In this document: positions 38,706 through 47,640 of the stretch, piece after piece | Numbering within the stretch: the stretch's first letter is position 1 | Layout of the letters: the number at the start of each line of letters is the position of its first letter | NCBI RefSeq assembly: GCF_900452385.1 | Contig: NZ_UGOA01000001.1 | Coordinates: forward strand, 2,365,501-2,429,500 | DNA: 64,000 bases | Reading direction: 5' to 3' | Origin: Legionella donaldsonii | GTDB lineage: Bacteria > Pseudomonadota > Gammaproteobacteria > Legionellales > Legionellaceae | The notes under the pieces: generated by a model | Seen by the model: only the letters and a program-made list of their open reading frames with translations | What the model was told of the DNA's origin: nothing | Database searches by the model: none | Program-made: the position numbers and the translations under genes

Positions 38706-40520
38706 TTAAACTGTTAGAACACTAGCTAATAATCGACGTGTATAGTCTTGTTGCGGTTGCTGTAAGATTTGTTCACAAAGACCTTTTTCAATCGCACGGC
38801 CATCACGCATGACTAACACATCATCAGCAATATAAGAAACAACTGCCATATTGTGAGTAATAAATAAATAAGATAGGCCTCTCTCTTGCTGTAATTCCTT
38901 AAGCAAATTCAGGATTTGTGCCTGCACAGAAACATCAAGCGCACTAGTCGGCTCATCACAAATTAACAATTCAGGTTCGGTAGCCAATGCCCGGGCGATA
39001 CAAATCCGCTGCCGTTGGCCACCGGAAAATTGATGAGGATAACGATGCAGACTGTTACGGGGTAAATTGACTTGTTCAAGCAACGTTTGTTGCTTACGCT
39101 TGATAATCGTCGAAGCTAAACCCTGAGCCAACATTCCTTCAGCTAAAATCTCACCCACTGTCATACGGGGATTCATTGAAGAAAAAGGATCCTGAAAAAT
39201 AATCTGTACCTGTTTACGGTAATTTCGCAAGTGACGACCTTGCATAGTATTAATATTTTTATCACGATAGCTTATCTCACCAACAGTAACAGGTTGTAAT
39301 CTTAATACAGCACGACTTACTGTTGTTTTGCCGCATCCTGACTCACCTACCAAGGCCAGAGTTCTACCCTTGTATAAATCAAAAGACAAGCCATCCACTG
39401 CTTTGATCACTTCTTTATTATGTCTCAATATACCCCGTTTAGTATAAAAATGAACACTTAACTCGTTGACACGCAGTAGAATTTCTTCTGTTCTTTGGTT
39501 AGGTTTAGGCTGCCAATTCCTTTCTTCAATAGCTAAAGCAGGCGGCTTAGCGAGATCCGGGTATAAATGACAACGCACTATCCGATTTTGTATTGTTTGT
39601 AATTGTGGTTCCTGAGCATCACAGGGTCCAAAAGCATGTGCGCAACGGGGATGAAAACGGCAACCATTGGGAAGGCAATCTAAGGTTGGCACAGCGCCTG
39701 GTATAGTTTGTAAACGATAATGGCGCTTATTAAAAGATGGCAAAGCAGCAAGTAATTGCTGGGAATAAGGGTGTTTCACTTGCGAGAAAAATTCTCTGAC
39801 TGTGGCTTGCTCCACAACTTGCCCTGCGTACATAACACAGACTCTATCAGCCATTGCTTTTACCACACCAAGATCATGGGTGATTAAAAGCAGACTCATC
39901 TGGTGTTGGCCTTGTAGTTTTTTTAATAACGCCAAAATTTGTGCCTGAATAGTCACATCAAGTGCGGTTGTTGGTTCATCTGCAATCAATATTTCCGGAT
40001 TGTTCGCTATAGCCATAGCGATTACTACCCGTTGTTTTTGGCCTCCCGATAATTGGTGCGGATACTGATTTAGCCGCAAATGAGGCTTGGGCATTTCAAC
40101 TTCGTCAAGAAGAGCAAGCAAGCGCTCATCCATTTGTTCTTTAGGTATTTTTTGCTGTTTGGATATCGCTTCGGCCAATTGCTGTCCGATAGTTAACACT
40201 GGATTTAGTGCGGTCATTGGTTCCTGGAAGATCATAGCCAACCGTCGTCCGCGCAACCCTCTCATCACAGATTCAGGTAAGTTCAGTAAATCCGTATTTT
40301 CAACATTAATTTCACTCGTTTTGCCATAAACACCATTGACTGGTAAAAGACGCATCAATGCGAGCGAGGTTAACGATTTACCACAACCCGACTCACCAAG
40401 CAGTGCCAGTGTTTCACCAGGATTAAGAGTAAAGCTTACTGCATCTACAGCAGTAATTACCTGCTCAGGCGCTTGGAAGGCAACGCTTAATTTTTTGATT
40501 TCAGCAAGATTTTTTACCAT
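38706..40520 (-). CDS. Peptide ABC transporter double ATP-binding protein (YejF-like)
   Basis: This protein fuses the two ATPases (OppD and OppF types) of a peptide importer. The frame opens at a GTG at 40553; ATGs at 40532 and 40520 follow, and I take 40520 because it gives the family start [15 protein letters not shown] (604 residues). ATPase 1 has [16 protein letters not shown] and [12 protein letters not shown], ending with an oligopeptide C-terminal extension holding [15 protein letters not shown]. ATPase 2 has [16 protein letters not shown] and [12 protein letters not shown]. The permease and binding-protein genes of the system are not adjacent. Relatives include YejF, which imports microcin C and antimicrobial peptides. 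Confidence 0.9.
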   Translation of the reverse strand: MVKNLAEIKKLSVAFQAPEQVITAVDAVSFTLNPGETLALLGESGCGKSLTSLALMRLLPVNGVYGKTSEINVENTDLLNLPESVMRGLRGRRLAMIFQEPMTALNPVLTIGQQLAEAISKQQKIPKEQMDERLLALLDEVEMPKPHLRLNQYPHQLSGGQKQRVVIAMAIANNPEILIADEPTTALDVTIQAQILALLKKLQGQHQMSLLLITHDLGVVKAMADRVCVMYAGQVVEQATVREFFSQVKHPYSQQLLAALPSFNKRHYRLQTIPGAVPTLDCLPNGCRFHPRCAHAFGPCDAQEPQLQTIQNRIVRCHLYPDLAKPPALAIEERNWQPKPNQRTEEILLRVNELSVHFYTKRGILRHNKEVIKAVDGLSFDLYKGRTLALVGESGCGKTTVSRAVLRLQPVTVGEISYRDKNINTMQGRHLRNYRKQVQIIFQDPFSSMNPRMTVGEILAEGMLAQGLASTIIKRKQQTLLEQVNLPRNSLHRYPHQFSGGQRQRICIARALATEPELLICDEPTSALDVSVQAQILNLLKELQQERGLSYLFITHNMAVVSYIADDVLVMRDGRAIEKGLCEQILQQPQQDYTRRLLASVLTV

Positions 40521-40607
40521 AAAGAACTTCATTATAAAAAGGGATTTCACCACTGCAATTACCAGCCATAAGTGATTGGTTGTGCAGTATCGTCATTTCT
40601 TCTAATC

Positions 40608-40637
40608 GTGACATAAAAGAGAAGAGGTGTGTATAAT
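40608..40637 (+). promoter_or_regulatory. Strong sigma-70-type promoter for the CsiV-like gene
   Basis: GTGACA (40608-40613) and a perfect TATAAT (40632-40637) are separated by 18 bp. They lie about 57 bp upstream of the ATG at 40694. The match is five of six and six of six to consensus. Confidence 0.65.
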
Positions 40638-40693
40638 CATGAGCAATAAACTGTACATTAAGAGTTACATAGCCCTAAAAAGAAGAAGAAATT

Positions 40694-41251
40694 ATGCTTA
40701 GACTATTCATTTTGATAATCACGCTTTTATTTACCTGTGTTGGACAAGCAAAAAAAACCGCCTCTTTTTATCAGGTTGACCTGATTGTCTTTACCCATCA
40801 GAGTGCTTATTCTCTACCTGATGATTTATCCCTGGCAAGTAACATCACAGCAAATACCTCTCAGGCCATTCCGTTAAGTACGGAAGCCAAGAACTCCCTG
40901 ACACCGTATCATTTATTGCCCGTCTCGTCTTCACAACTGCGGCAGGAATATTGGGCTTTGCACCGTAAACCGCAATATAGAGTGCTTTTACATTACACCT
41001 GGTTACAGCCTTTAAATAACCAGCGCCCGATCATGTTACCTAAAACAACAAAAGATGGCTGGCAAATAGAAGGTACTCTACGTATTCGCCGTTCCAATTA
41101 TTATTTACTTGACACTGAACTGCTATTTTCAGCACCAAGCAGCCAAGCAGCTTTTGTTTTTTCCCAAAAACAACGCCTGAAAGGCGGGGCGATTTATTAT
41201 CTGGATCATCCACAAGCTGGCATGCTGATTAAGGTCCATCAGCTCGCTTAG
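40694..41251 (+). CDS. CsiV/DUF2803-like periplasmic protein
   Basis: This 185-residue exported protein has a signal peptide (MLRLFILIITLLFTCVGQA). The mature part shows the CsiV pattern: FYQVDLIVFTHQ near the start, LRQEYWALHRKPQYRVLLHYTWLQPL in the middle, and WQIEGTLRIRRSNYYLLDTELLF followed by KGGAIYYLDHPQAGMLIKVHQL at the end. In Vibrio cholerae CsiV binds peptidoglycan and supports PBP1A through LpoA. A similar role here is inferred from family. It has its own promoter and converges with oxyR. Confidence 0.8.
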   Translation: MLRLFILIITLLFTCVGQAKKTASFYQVDLIVFTHQSAYSLPDDLSLASNITANTSQAIPLSTEAKNSLTPYHLLPVSSSQLRQEYWALHRKPQYRVLLHYTWLQPLNNQRPIMLPKTTKDGWQIEGTLRIRRSNYYLLDTELLFSAPSSQAAFVFSQKQRLKGGAIYYLDHPQAGMLIKVHQLA

Positions 41252-41259
41252 CTTCAAAG

Positions 41260-41293
41260 CTTGTCTCTGCTGCGTGAAAGCAGTAAAGACAAG
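41260..41293. terminator. Hairpin between convergent CsiV-like and oxyR genes
   Basis: CTTGTCT-CTGCT (41260-41271) pairs with AGCAG (41279-41283) and AGACAAG (41287-41293), a 12-bp stem with a three-base bulge. It probably ends one or both transcripts; no long T-run. Confidence 0.5.
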
Positions 41294-41298
41294 AACAA

Positions 41299-42204
41299 TT
41301 ATGGCCGCTTTTCTTTTAATAAATTCTGGATAGTGATACTAATTAATCGTGCCAAGGCTTCGAAGCAAGAAAGTCTGGCAGTACCTGTGCGCCAATATAA
41401 GGCAATAGTACGAAACGGTGCAGGTTGGACAAAAGGAATAATTTGTAAATCACTAGGCGCAACCTTATAAACAGATAACGCAGGCAACAGAGTGACACCC
41501 CTCCCTGCTTGTACCATTAATCGTAAAGTTTCCAAACTTGTTGCAGTAAAATCAGCCTGCACAACATCAGTCTTTGCCAATTGGCATACAGCCATTGCCT
41601 GTTCACGTAAACAATGACCCTCTTCTAATAACATTACCGGCTGATTAGCCAAATCATCAACTCGCATTTCAGTTTTATCAGGGGATACAACATTAGCTGC
41701 GCAAGCAAAATAGAAGGGCTCATTAAAAAGAATTTGCTTGCTAAATTCAGCCTCCACGGGTGTCGCCATTATAGCCGCATCCAATTGACCTGCAGCCAAT
41801 TTAGCAATTAAGCGATCGGTTTTTTCTTCAAGTAACCAGACGCGTAAATTCGGTAAGGTCTCTTGAATCACTGGCATGACATGAGGTAATAAATAAGGTC
41901 CTAATGTAGGGATAACCCCTAAACGTAACTCACCTGTATAAGGATCAGAGGCAGCACGTGCCATTTCTTTCATTTCAGTAATCTGAGTCAGTATATGTTG
42001 AGCTCGACTAAGCAACATACGTCCACTGTCAGTTAACATAACTTGCTTGTTAGTCCGTTCAAAAAGTGGCACGCCCAACTCTTCTTCCAGTTTTTTCAAC
42101 TGCATACTCAAAGTAGGTTGACTTACATGGCAGCGCCTGGCAGCCTCGCCAAAATGCATAACGTCAGCCAATACAACAAAATAATGCAAATCGCGTAAAT
42201 TCAT
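41299..42204 (-). CDS. oxyR: Hydrogen peroxide-inducible transcriptional activator OxyR
   Basis: OxyR is the LysR-type peroxide sensor. The 301-residue protein starts MNLRDLHYFVVLADVMHFGEAARRCHVSQPTLSMQLKKLEEELGVPLFER with the winged helix, and the redox pair is visible in EEGHCLREQAMAVC, with the same nine-residue spacing as E. coli Cys199 and Cys208. These cysteines form the disulfide that activates the regulator. Its regulon (catalase, peroxiredoxins) is not beside it; an MFS gene is divergent. Confidence 0.95.
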   Translation of the reverse strand: MNLRDLHYFVVLADVMHFGEAARRCHVSQPTLSMQLKKLEEELGVPLFERTNKQVMLTDSGRMLLSRAQHILTQITEMKEMARAASDPYTGELRLGVIPTLGPYLLPHVMPVIQETLPNLRVWLLEEKTDRLIAKLAAGQLDAAIMATPVEAEFSKQILFNEPFYFACAANVVSPDKTEMRVDDLANQPVMLLEEGHCLREQAMAVCQLAKTDVVQADFTATSLETLRLMVQAGRGVTLLPALSVYKVAPSDLQIIPFVQPAPFRTIALYWRTGTARLSCFEALARLISITIQNLLKEKRP

Positions 42205-42353
42205 TTTATCCCCATAATACTGTTATTGTATTAGTTCCTCCAACCATCGCTACTCTCATTTACCTCGAATGAAAACCAAATTAGATACGGCTTATATAAC
42301 CTGAATTTATGCGCACTTATCCCGTATTTGTTAAACACAGTGCCATTTAAATC

Positions 42354-42382
42354 TACACATTCCTACGACGATTGGGTATAGT
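42354..42382 (+). promoter_or_regulatory. Candidate promoter for the MFS gene
   Basis: TACACA (42354-42359), a 17-bp spacer and TATAGT (42377-42382) resemble a sigma-70 promoter. Because it overlaps the TTG at 42372, it supports the ATG at 42411 as the real start. The surrounding GATTGGGTATAGTCT recurs upstream of the liu operon. Confidence 0.45.
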
Positions 42383-42410
42383 CTCTTCTTTTTTACAGCC
42401 TAATGAATCA

Positions 42411-43643
42411 ATGACTCCAATTAGTATTCCCATTGCCAAAACAACACAGCGCTCTCTTATCTGGCTTGTTGGTGTTTCTTTTGTTCTGTTCCAATTTTTC
42501 TTGCAATTATCATCAGGGGTCATTATTGGTGCCATTATGTATGATATGCAATTGTCTGCGTGGCAGGCAGGACTTTTAAGCAGTTCTTTTTATTATGTTT
42601 ATACTAGCATGCAAATTCCTGTGGGAATGCTTTTTGATCGTAAAAACACCCGGTTGTTACTCACACTCAATGCACTCCTCTGTACCATTGGTTGTGTTTT
42701 TTTCGCTCAAAGCACCAGCCTGTTTTGCCTAATTATTGGGCGTCTTCTAATAGGTGCCGGCTCAGCCTTTGCTTTTGTTGGTTTATCCCACTTATTAAGA
42801 CAACATTTTCCACTCAAACAATTTGCTTTCATGATTGGGCTTTCCGAAACCTTGGGATTTCTGGTCACCATGTTTGGTTTGATAGGGTTGGGCGCTTTGA
42901 TTAGCGAGTGGGGATGGCGAAGTTTCATTAACAGTGCAGCACTTTTAGGCCTGATTATTTCTTGTCTGTGTTGGTTATATATTCCTGTTGCTTCGCAAGA
43001 AACATTTTCTTTACCCAAATATAGCAAACAACTGTCAGGGATTTTAAGCAATGGGAAAGCGTGGATCAATGGATTATTTGTGGGTTTAAGTTTTACCGTT
43101 ATCACAGTTTTTGGAGCCATGTGGGCAGTACCTTTTATTCAGGTAAAACTTGCCTGCAGTTTAAAACAAGCCAGTTTTATTGACGCCATGATCTTTTTAG
43201 GTGCTGGACTGAGCTGCCCTCTTTTTGGTAAGTTGGCTAGCCTTTTTAAGCGCCGCAAACCACTTATGGTAAGTTCATGTTTATCGACAGCATTTTTGAT
43301 AAGTGTCGTCCTTTATCTGCCGTTTGATAATGCGGTGACCCTCGGCTGGTTAATGTTTCTAATCGGCTTGTGTTGTGGGGCTTATATGCTGGCATTTTCT
43401 ATCGCTAACGAACTGGCTCCTGCTGACTCCCTCTCTACTTGTACGGGCTTTACAAATACACTGGCCATGCTTAGTGCACCTCTTATGCAACCATTCATTG
43501 GATATATACTCGACAGTATCAATCATACCGGCAAGACCTATACTCTTGCTAACTACCAAACGGCTCTTCTTATTATCCCAATTAGCTTAGTCCTTTCCAG
43601 CTGCCTCGTTTTATTTTTACCAGAAAAAACAACAAATTATTAA
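42411..43643 (+). CDS. MFS transporter
   Basis: This major facilitator superfamily transporter has about 12 membrane helices and 410 residues. The open frame starts at a TTG at 42372, but the promoter-like sequence and first ATG favour 42411 (MTPISIPIAKTTQRSLIW). The loop 2-3 motif is GMLFDRKNTRLLL, near the GxxxDRxGR consensus. RLLIGAGSAFAFVGLSHLLRQHFP is typical of the family. A substrate is not evident; Legionella has many such carriers, some for amino acids (Pht). Its stop codon overlaps that of the convergent GNAT gene by three bases. Confidence 0.85.
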   Translation: MTPISIPIAKTTQRSLIWLVGVSFVLFQFFLQLSSGVIIGAIMYDMQLSAWQAGLLSSSFYYVYTSMQIPVGMLFDRKNTRLLLTLNALLCTIGCVFFAQSTSLFCLIIGRLLIGAGSAFAFVGLSHLLRQHFPLKQFAFMIGLSETLGFLVTMFGLIGLGALISEWGWRSFINSAALLGLIISCLCWLYIPVASQETFSLPKYSKQLSGILSNGKAWINGLFVGLSFTVITVFGAMWAVPFIQVKLACSLKQASFIDAMIFLGAGLSCPLFGKLASLFKRRKPLMVSSCLSTAFLISVVLYLPFDNAVTLGWLMFLIGLCCGAYMLAFSIANELAPADSLSTCTGFTNTLAMLSAPLMQPFIGYILDSINHTGKTYTLANYQTALLIIPISLVLSSCLVLFLPEKTTNY

Positions 43644-44299
43644 TAGAAAGTAGGTGATAAACTTTGGCTGGCTAATGGCTCAACTTGCTTCTGAATACCA
43701 CCATCAAAAAAATTTAATCCGGCTGTTACACTACCAACCGCTTTTTGGTTCATCCGGTGAAAATCGGCTATTTTTTTCTCAATAACTTTCTTTGCAAAAG
43801 GCAATGTTATTTCAAACGATTGGTGCGCCATTTCAGTAAAATTAAAGCTTCTATAAAATGGTTTACCATAGTCTGACGAGATTAACGAGATGGTATCAAT
43901 CTCTAATTCACAAGCGATATCATGCACAACCAGCATTAAGGCAGAGCCAAGCTTTTTATTCCGGTATTCCTTGTCCACCCCTAATGAATGCAGAATCATA
44001 TATTTCTCGTCCCCCCCAACACAACTAACCGTTATACTGCCGATAACCACACCACCCTTCAAGCAAATAATGGAAAGAACATTATCCACAGAACTTAATA
44101 GTTGACTGGGTTTATAATCATCGACTTCTCTTGGTGGAAAAATCTCTTCCATTAAAAGATCAGCCTCAGCCACTTCAGTGTCACCTTCCTCAAGTAGTCG
44201 CAGTTGAAAATCACTATTTGCCAATGCTTTCTCTAATGGTTTAGACAAAATATCGTTGAAATTTACTTCCCCACACACAATTTCATTAAAACTCGGCAT
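43640..44299 (-). CDS. GNAT-family acetyltransferase
   Basis: This 219-residue protein has a GNAT fold in its central part. VVIGSITVSCVGG and YMILHSLGVDKEYRNKKLGSALMLVVHDIACE include the acetyl-CoA-binding R-x-x-x-x-GSAL-type P-loop, and FYRSFNFTEMAHQSFEI forms the last strand. The N-terminal 30 and C-terminal 50 residues are not part of the fold. It lies 60 bp after the GNAT-MazG gene on the same strand, so the two may be co-expressed. Substrate is unknown. Confidence 0.8.
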   Translation of the reverse strand: MPSFNEIVCGEVNFNDILSKPLEKALANSDFQLRLLEEGDTEVAEADLLMEEIFPPREVDDYKPSQLLSSVDNVLSIICLKGGVVIGSITVSCVGGDEKYMILHSLGVDKEYRNKKLGSALMLVVHDIACELEIDTISLISSDYGKPFYRSFNFTEMAHQSFEITLPFAKKVIEKKIADFHRMNQKAVGSVTAGLNFFDGGIQKQVEPLASQSLSPTFY

Positions 44300-44359
44300 A
44301 ATCGTCTCAAATCTCTCAAGTCAACCAATATATGCCCAGACAAGTACAATACTCAAGTC

Positions 44360-45184
44360 TCAGCATGCCTTGGTTCGAGTTTTAGCCTCAGCCCAGAGCA
44401 TAAGCAGCAATTTGATTGGCTGTCCTTTGAGAGTTACTAATCCTCTTTCTCTTGTAATGGCTTTTAAAGCCTGCATACGCGCCGAAAATTTTTCTACTGT
44501 TTTTAATAACGTTTGCTCTGGCTCAAAGCCGGTAAAAAGACATAAAGACAGGACGCTATGTAATAAATCTCCTATTTCTTCTTGAATACGTTCTTTTGGT
44601 TCCTGTAGTTCAAGTGCCTCCTTGATCTCGTCACATTCACTAATAATCTGCTCTATAATCATCGCTTGATTAGGCCAGTCAAAACCAAACCATCTTGCAT
44701 TTTTCTCCAGAGCAACAAGATCGCACAAAGGATTGCTTAATGGTTTTAGCATATAAACCATTCCCGCTTCAGAAGACCCATTCAACAGCGGTTGAAAACC
44801 GTGTTTTTCATAAAATTGATAGCTTTTTAAATACTCATTATTTTCTTTGTCTGGACTAACTACGGCTACCGTCATTGTTTGAACCTGCTGTTGTTTTGCA
44901 TACACATAAGCAGCGTGCATCAGTGACGTCCTGGCACCCCGCCCTTGATAATCAGGCAAAACGCCCAACCAACCAATATGAGCGTTTGCAGAATAAGGGA
45001 ACTTAAGATTTAGAAGTCCGACTTGTTTCTCCTTAACTCTCGCAGCAAGATAAACTTGCAGATCCGTTGCCTCTATAAACTCGTTTGAGTCTATTACCTC
45101 ATCGCACTTGACCCAGTTGGCTCTAATCTGGGCACTTAATTCCAGGGCAGAGGTAGCAGAAATAAACTCTATCTTGTAAACCAT
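44360..45184 (-). CDS. GNAT acetyltransferase-MazG nucleotide pyrophosphohydrolase fusion
   Basis: This 274-residue protein joins two domains. Residues about 1-150 are GNAT-like: AARVKEKQVGLLNLKF, HIGWLGVLPDYQGRGARTSLM (the Q-x-x-GRGA CoA loop) and FYEKHGFQPLL. Residues about 160-255 carry a MazG/dUTPase-like all-alpha NTP pyrophosphohydrolase: IISECDEIKEALELQEP, then RIQEEIGDLLHSVLSL with the E-x-x-E and EExGD metal-binding residues. MazG domains hydrolyse NTPs to NMPs and PPi. The combination is unusual, and the GNAT domain could act on a nucleotide-derived or antibiotic substrate. AGGA precedes the ATG. Confidence 0.82.
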   Translation of the reverse strand: MVYKIEFISATSALELSAQIRANWVKCDEVIDSNEFIEATDLQVYLAARVKEKQVGLLNLKFPYSANAHIGWLGVLPDYQGRGARTSLMHAAYVYAKQQQVQTMTVAVVSPDKENNEYLKSYQFYEKHGFQPLLNGSSEAGMVYMLKPLSNPLCDLVALEKNARWFGFDWPNQAMIIEQIISECDEIKEALELQEPKERIQEEIGDLLHSVLSLCLFTGFEPEQTLLKTVEKFSARMQALKAITRERGLVTLKGQPIKLLLMLWAEAKTRTKAC

Positions 45185-45374
45185 TTAATTGTCCTAAACG
45201 TCAATCCAGTCGCCGAAACTCTAATGCATTGCAGCAAATATTATTAGCCACAAAGCAAAATTTAAAAAGATAAAAGAAGCGCCAGGCCGGGGGGAGTTTA
45301 CAAGATCTTTAACCTGTATTACGCTGCGCTGTTGCTACATTAACGTACCTTGTTCTCAAGAAGCGAGAAGAAAC

Positions 45375-46688
45375 ATGAAAGATCTTAACCGGTTAGCCAG
45401 ACCAGTGGAGCAGCCTAAAACCACTGACCGCCTTAAATCAATCTTTCGTGGTTCAATAGGTAATTTAATAGAATGGTATGATTGGTACGCCTACGCCGCA
45501 TTTTCAATTTATTTCGCTAAATCTTTTTTTCCTCAAGGCGATTTAACAGCACAGCTAATGAATACGGCAGCCATTTTTGCAGTTGGCTTTTTTATGCGCC
45601 CCATAGGCGGATGGTTAATGGGAGTCTATGCTGATCGTTGTGGGCGTAAAAAAGCGCTGTTGGCTTCTGTATTACTCATGTGCGTTGGTTCACTTATTAT
45701 TGCATTGACCCCTGGTTATGAAACCATTGGACTGCTCGCACCTATACTACTTGTTTTAGCCCGTTTGCTGCAGGGGATCTCGGTAGGTGGCGAATATGCC
45801 ACTTCGGCTACTTACTTAAGCGAAATGGCTACAAGAGAAAGACGTGGGTTTTTCTCCAGTTTCCAATATGTGACACTTATTGCAGGCCAATTAATTGCTT
45901 TATCTTTATTGATAGTACTACAACAGTTTTTTCTTACCACAGAACAGTTAGAAAATTGGGGCTGGCGCATTCCTTTCCTGGTAGGCGCACTTCTAGCAAT
46001 CGTAGCGCTGTATCTGCGGAAGGGGATGGAGGAAACCACCTCCTTTATCACTCAGAAACAAACCACAAAAAAAGAAAATTTATTATTTGCCTTAATGCGT
46101 CATCCTAAAGAAATTCTTCTCGTCGTCGGTTTAACTATGGGTGGCACACTGGCTTTCTACACTTATAGTACCTACATGCAGAAATTTCTCACGAATAGCG
46201 TGGGAATGAGTAAAATTGAAGCGACACTTATTTCGGCAGCAAGTCTATTTGTCTTCATGTTACTACAGCCGGTTATAGGGGCGTTATCGGACCGAGTTGG
46301 TCGAAGACCGATTTTGATCGCATTTGGTGTACTAGGCACCCTTTTTACAGTACCTATTCTTTCTCTACTCAGTACCATTGAAACCTGGTGGGGAGCATTA
46401 CTCTTGATTATGGCTGCCTTAACCATCGTCAGTGGTTATACGGCAATCAATGCCGTAGTTAAAGCTGAATTGTTTCCTGTAGAAATTCGCACTCTTGGTG
46501 TCGGTTTACCTTATGCCATTACGGTTTCACTATTTGGTGGGACAGCTGAATATATCGCTTTATGGTTTAAATCCAAGGGGATAGAAAGCGGTTTTTATTG
46601 GTATGTTACGATTTGTATTGCTTGTTCACTGATAGTTTATCTTTTTATGAGAGATACCAAACAAGATTCACAACTGGACTATCAATAG
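45375..46688 (+). CDS. MHS-family MFS transporter (KgtP/ProP-like)
   Basis: This 437-residue metabolite:H+ symporter has 12 predicted helices. FRGSIGNLIEWYDWYAYAAFSIYFAKSFFP is the characteristic MHS start. GVYADRCGRKKALLASVLLM is the loop 2-3 motif, LLQGISVGGEYATSATYLSEMA and SDRVGRRPILIAFG follow. The family includes alpha-ketoglutarate (KgtP), proline/betaine (ProP) and citrate carriers; which applies is unknown. Its TAG stop lies within the terminal repeat of a family-1 element. Confidence 0.9.
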   Translation: MKDLNRLARPVEQPKTTDRLKSIFRGSIGNLIEWYDWYAYAAFSIYFAKSFFPQGDLTAQLMNTAAIFAVGFFMRPIGGWLMGVYADRCGRKKALLASVLLMCVGSLIIALTPGYETIGLLAPILLVLARLLQGISVGGEYATSATYLSEMATRERRGFFSSFQYVTLIAGQLIALSLLIVLQQFFLTTEQLENWGWRIPFLVGALLAIVALYLRKGMEETTSFITQKQTTKKENLLFALMRHPKEILLVVGLTMGGTLAFYTYSTYMQKFLTNSVGMSKIEATLISAASLFVFMLLQPVIGALSDRVGRRPILIAFGVLGTLFTVPILSLLSTIETWWGALLLIMAALTIVSGYTAINAVVKAELFPVEIRTLGVGLPYAITVSLFGGTAEYIALWFKSKGIESGFYWYVTICIACSLIVYLFMRDTKQDSQLDYQ

Positions 46689-46807
46689 ACCTCTTGCATA
46701 CTCTGTATCTTTTGCTGCGTTTCTCGGTTGCTCATTTACTTCATGTAAACTTCGCTCCTCGAAACGCTTACGCCTTGCACTAAAACACAGAGTATACAAG
46801 AAGTCTA
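46686..46807. repeat. Family-1 dispersed element, 122 bp, shorter subtype
   Basis: TAGACCTCTTGCATACTCTG (46686-46705) and the reverse complement of the right end (CAGAGTATACAAGAAGTCTA, 46788-46807) form a 20-bp terminal inverted repeat with few mismatches. The interior CGAAACGCTTACGCCTTGCA matches a remnant at 13.46 kb. The left end supplies the stop codon of the MHS gene. No coding capacity. Confidence 0.8.
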
Positions 46808-46819
46808 ATAAAATAATTT

Positions 46820-46847
46820 TTGCATAATAAATAATTTGTGTTAAAAT
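46820..46847 (+). promoter_or_regulatory. Promoter driving the manganese riboswitch
   Basis: TTGCAT (46820-46825), 16-bp spacer and TAAAAT (46842-46847) would start a transcript near 46854, just before the riboswitch P1 helix. Confidence 0.55.
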
Positions 46848-46858
46848 CGCGCGGGTCA

Positions 46859-46962
46859 ATAGGGAGTAGCTGCACCTCACCTAGAGGTGGCTTACATCAA
46901 CATCCTTGGTTACAAACCATGGTGTAAGCAGCTTAGGCCTAGCAAGACTTTTGACTACCTAT
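46859..46962 (+). ncRNA. yybP-ykoY manganese riboswitch
   Basis: The sequence matches the yybP-ykoY consensus in order: P1 strand ATAGG (46859-46863), GGGAGTAGC, a P2 strand, the internal loop element TACATCAACA (46893-46902), a hairpin TGGTTACAAACCATGG, then TGTAAGCAGCTTAGGCCTAG, GCAAGACTTTTGACTACCT and the closing P1 strand CCTAT (46958-46962). The conserved loop nucleotides bind Mn2+. The gene downstream is a UPF0016 exporter, the commonest partner of this riboswitch. Confidence 0.93.
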
Positions 46963-47015
46963 CTTCTTGAAGCTGGTGAGAAGATTAGTAGTCATTTGTC
47001 TATCACCAGCTGAGG
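46953..47015 (+). promoter_or_regulatory. Riboswitch expression platform
   Basis: GACTAC (46953-46958) and ATCTTCT (46961-46967) can pair with AGAAGAT (46979-46985) and GTAGTC (46988-46993), which competes with riboswitch P1. AGCTGGTGA (46971-46979) can pair with TCACCAGCT (47003-47011), which abuts the ribosome binding site GAGG (47012-47015). The two helices are partly exclusive, so a translational switch is likely. Confidence 0.6.
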
Positions 47016-47023
47016 CAAACCAA

Positions 47024-47599
47024 ATGGAATCTTTACTTGTATCAACTGGTGCAATCGCCTTCGCGGAAATAGGTGATAAGACCCAATTACTCGCCATAAT
47101 CTTAGCAGCACATTTTAAGCGACCTATACCGCTTATTTTAGGTATTCTATTTGCTACCTTAATCAACCACAGTCTGGCAGCCGCTGCTGGCATCTGGTTA
47201 GCTTCCACTATCAATCATACGACATTACGTTGGATACTCGCCGGCTCCTTTATTGCAATGGCAATCTGGGCCTTTGTACCCGATAAACTAGAAGAAAACC
47301 AACCAATGATCAAAGGTAAAATGGGTGTTTTCTGGGTTACTTTCTTCACTTTTTTTCTGGTTGAAATGGGAGATAAAACACAGTTAGCCACAATTGCTTT
47401 CACTGCTCATTATGCAACGCCTTTCATGGTTGTCATGGGAACAACGCTGGGGATGCTGATCGCCGACGTTCCAGCCATTATGCTTGTAAGCAAGACAACT
47501 AATAAGCTATCGCTGAAACTGGTACGCTCTATTAGCGCTGTGTTTTTTATCTTTATGGGAATAGTGACTTTGCTCAATGTTAACCGATTTTTTTCCTAA
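47024..47599 (+). CDS. UPF0016/GDT1-TMEM165 family manganese exporter
   Basis: This is a 191-residue inner-membrane protein with six helices and two internally repeated EIGDKTQL motifs: AFAEIGDKTQLLAI and LVEMGDKTQLATIAF. The frame is open from 46967, but GAGG 8 nt before the ATG at 47024 gives MESLLVSTGAIAF, the family start. UPF0016 proteins move Mn2+ (and Ca2+) by proton exchange; the Mn riboswitch directly upstream supports Mn export. It stands alone and is followed by a 10-bp hairpin. Confidence 0.93.
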   Translation: MESLLVSTGAIAFAEIGDKTQLLAIILAAHFKRPIPLILGILFATLINHSLAAAAGIWLASTINHTTLRWILAGSFIAMAIWAFVPDKLEENQPMIKGKMGVFWVTFFTFFLVEMGDKTQLATIAFTAHYATPFMVVMGTTLGMLIADVPAIMLVSKTTNKLSLKLVRSISAVFFIFMGIVTLLNVNRFFS

Positions 47600-47616
47600 A
47601 ATAACAATAGCTTAAT

Positions 47617-47640
47617 CGACATAAAAGGCATTTTATGTCG
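47617..47640. terminator. Hairpin after the Mn exporter gene
   Basis: CGACATAAAA (47617-47626) and TTTTATGTCG (47631-47640) are perfect complements around GGCA, 18 bases after the stop. No T-run beyond the stem, but the stem ends AT-rich. Confidence 0.6.
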
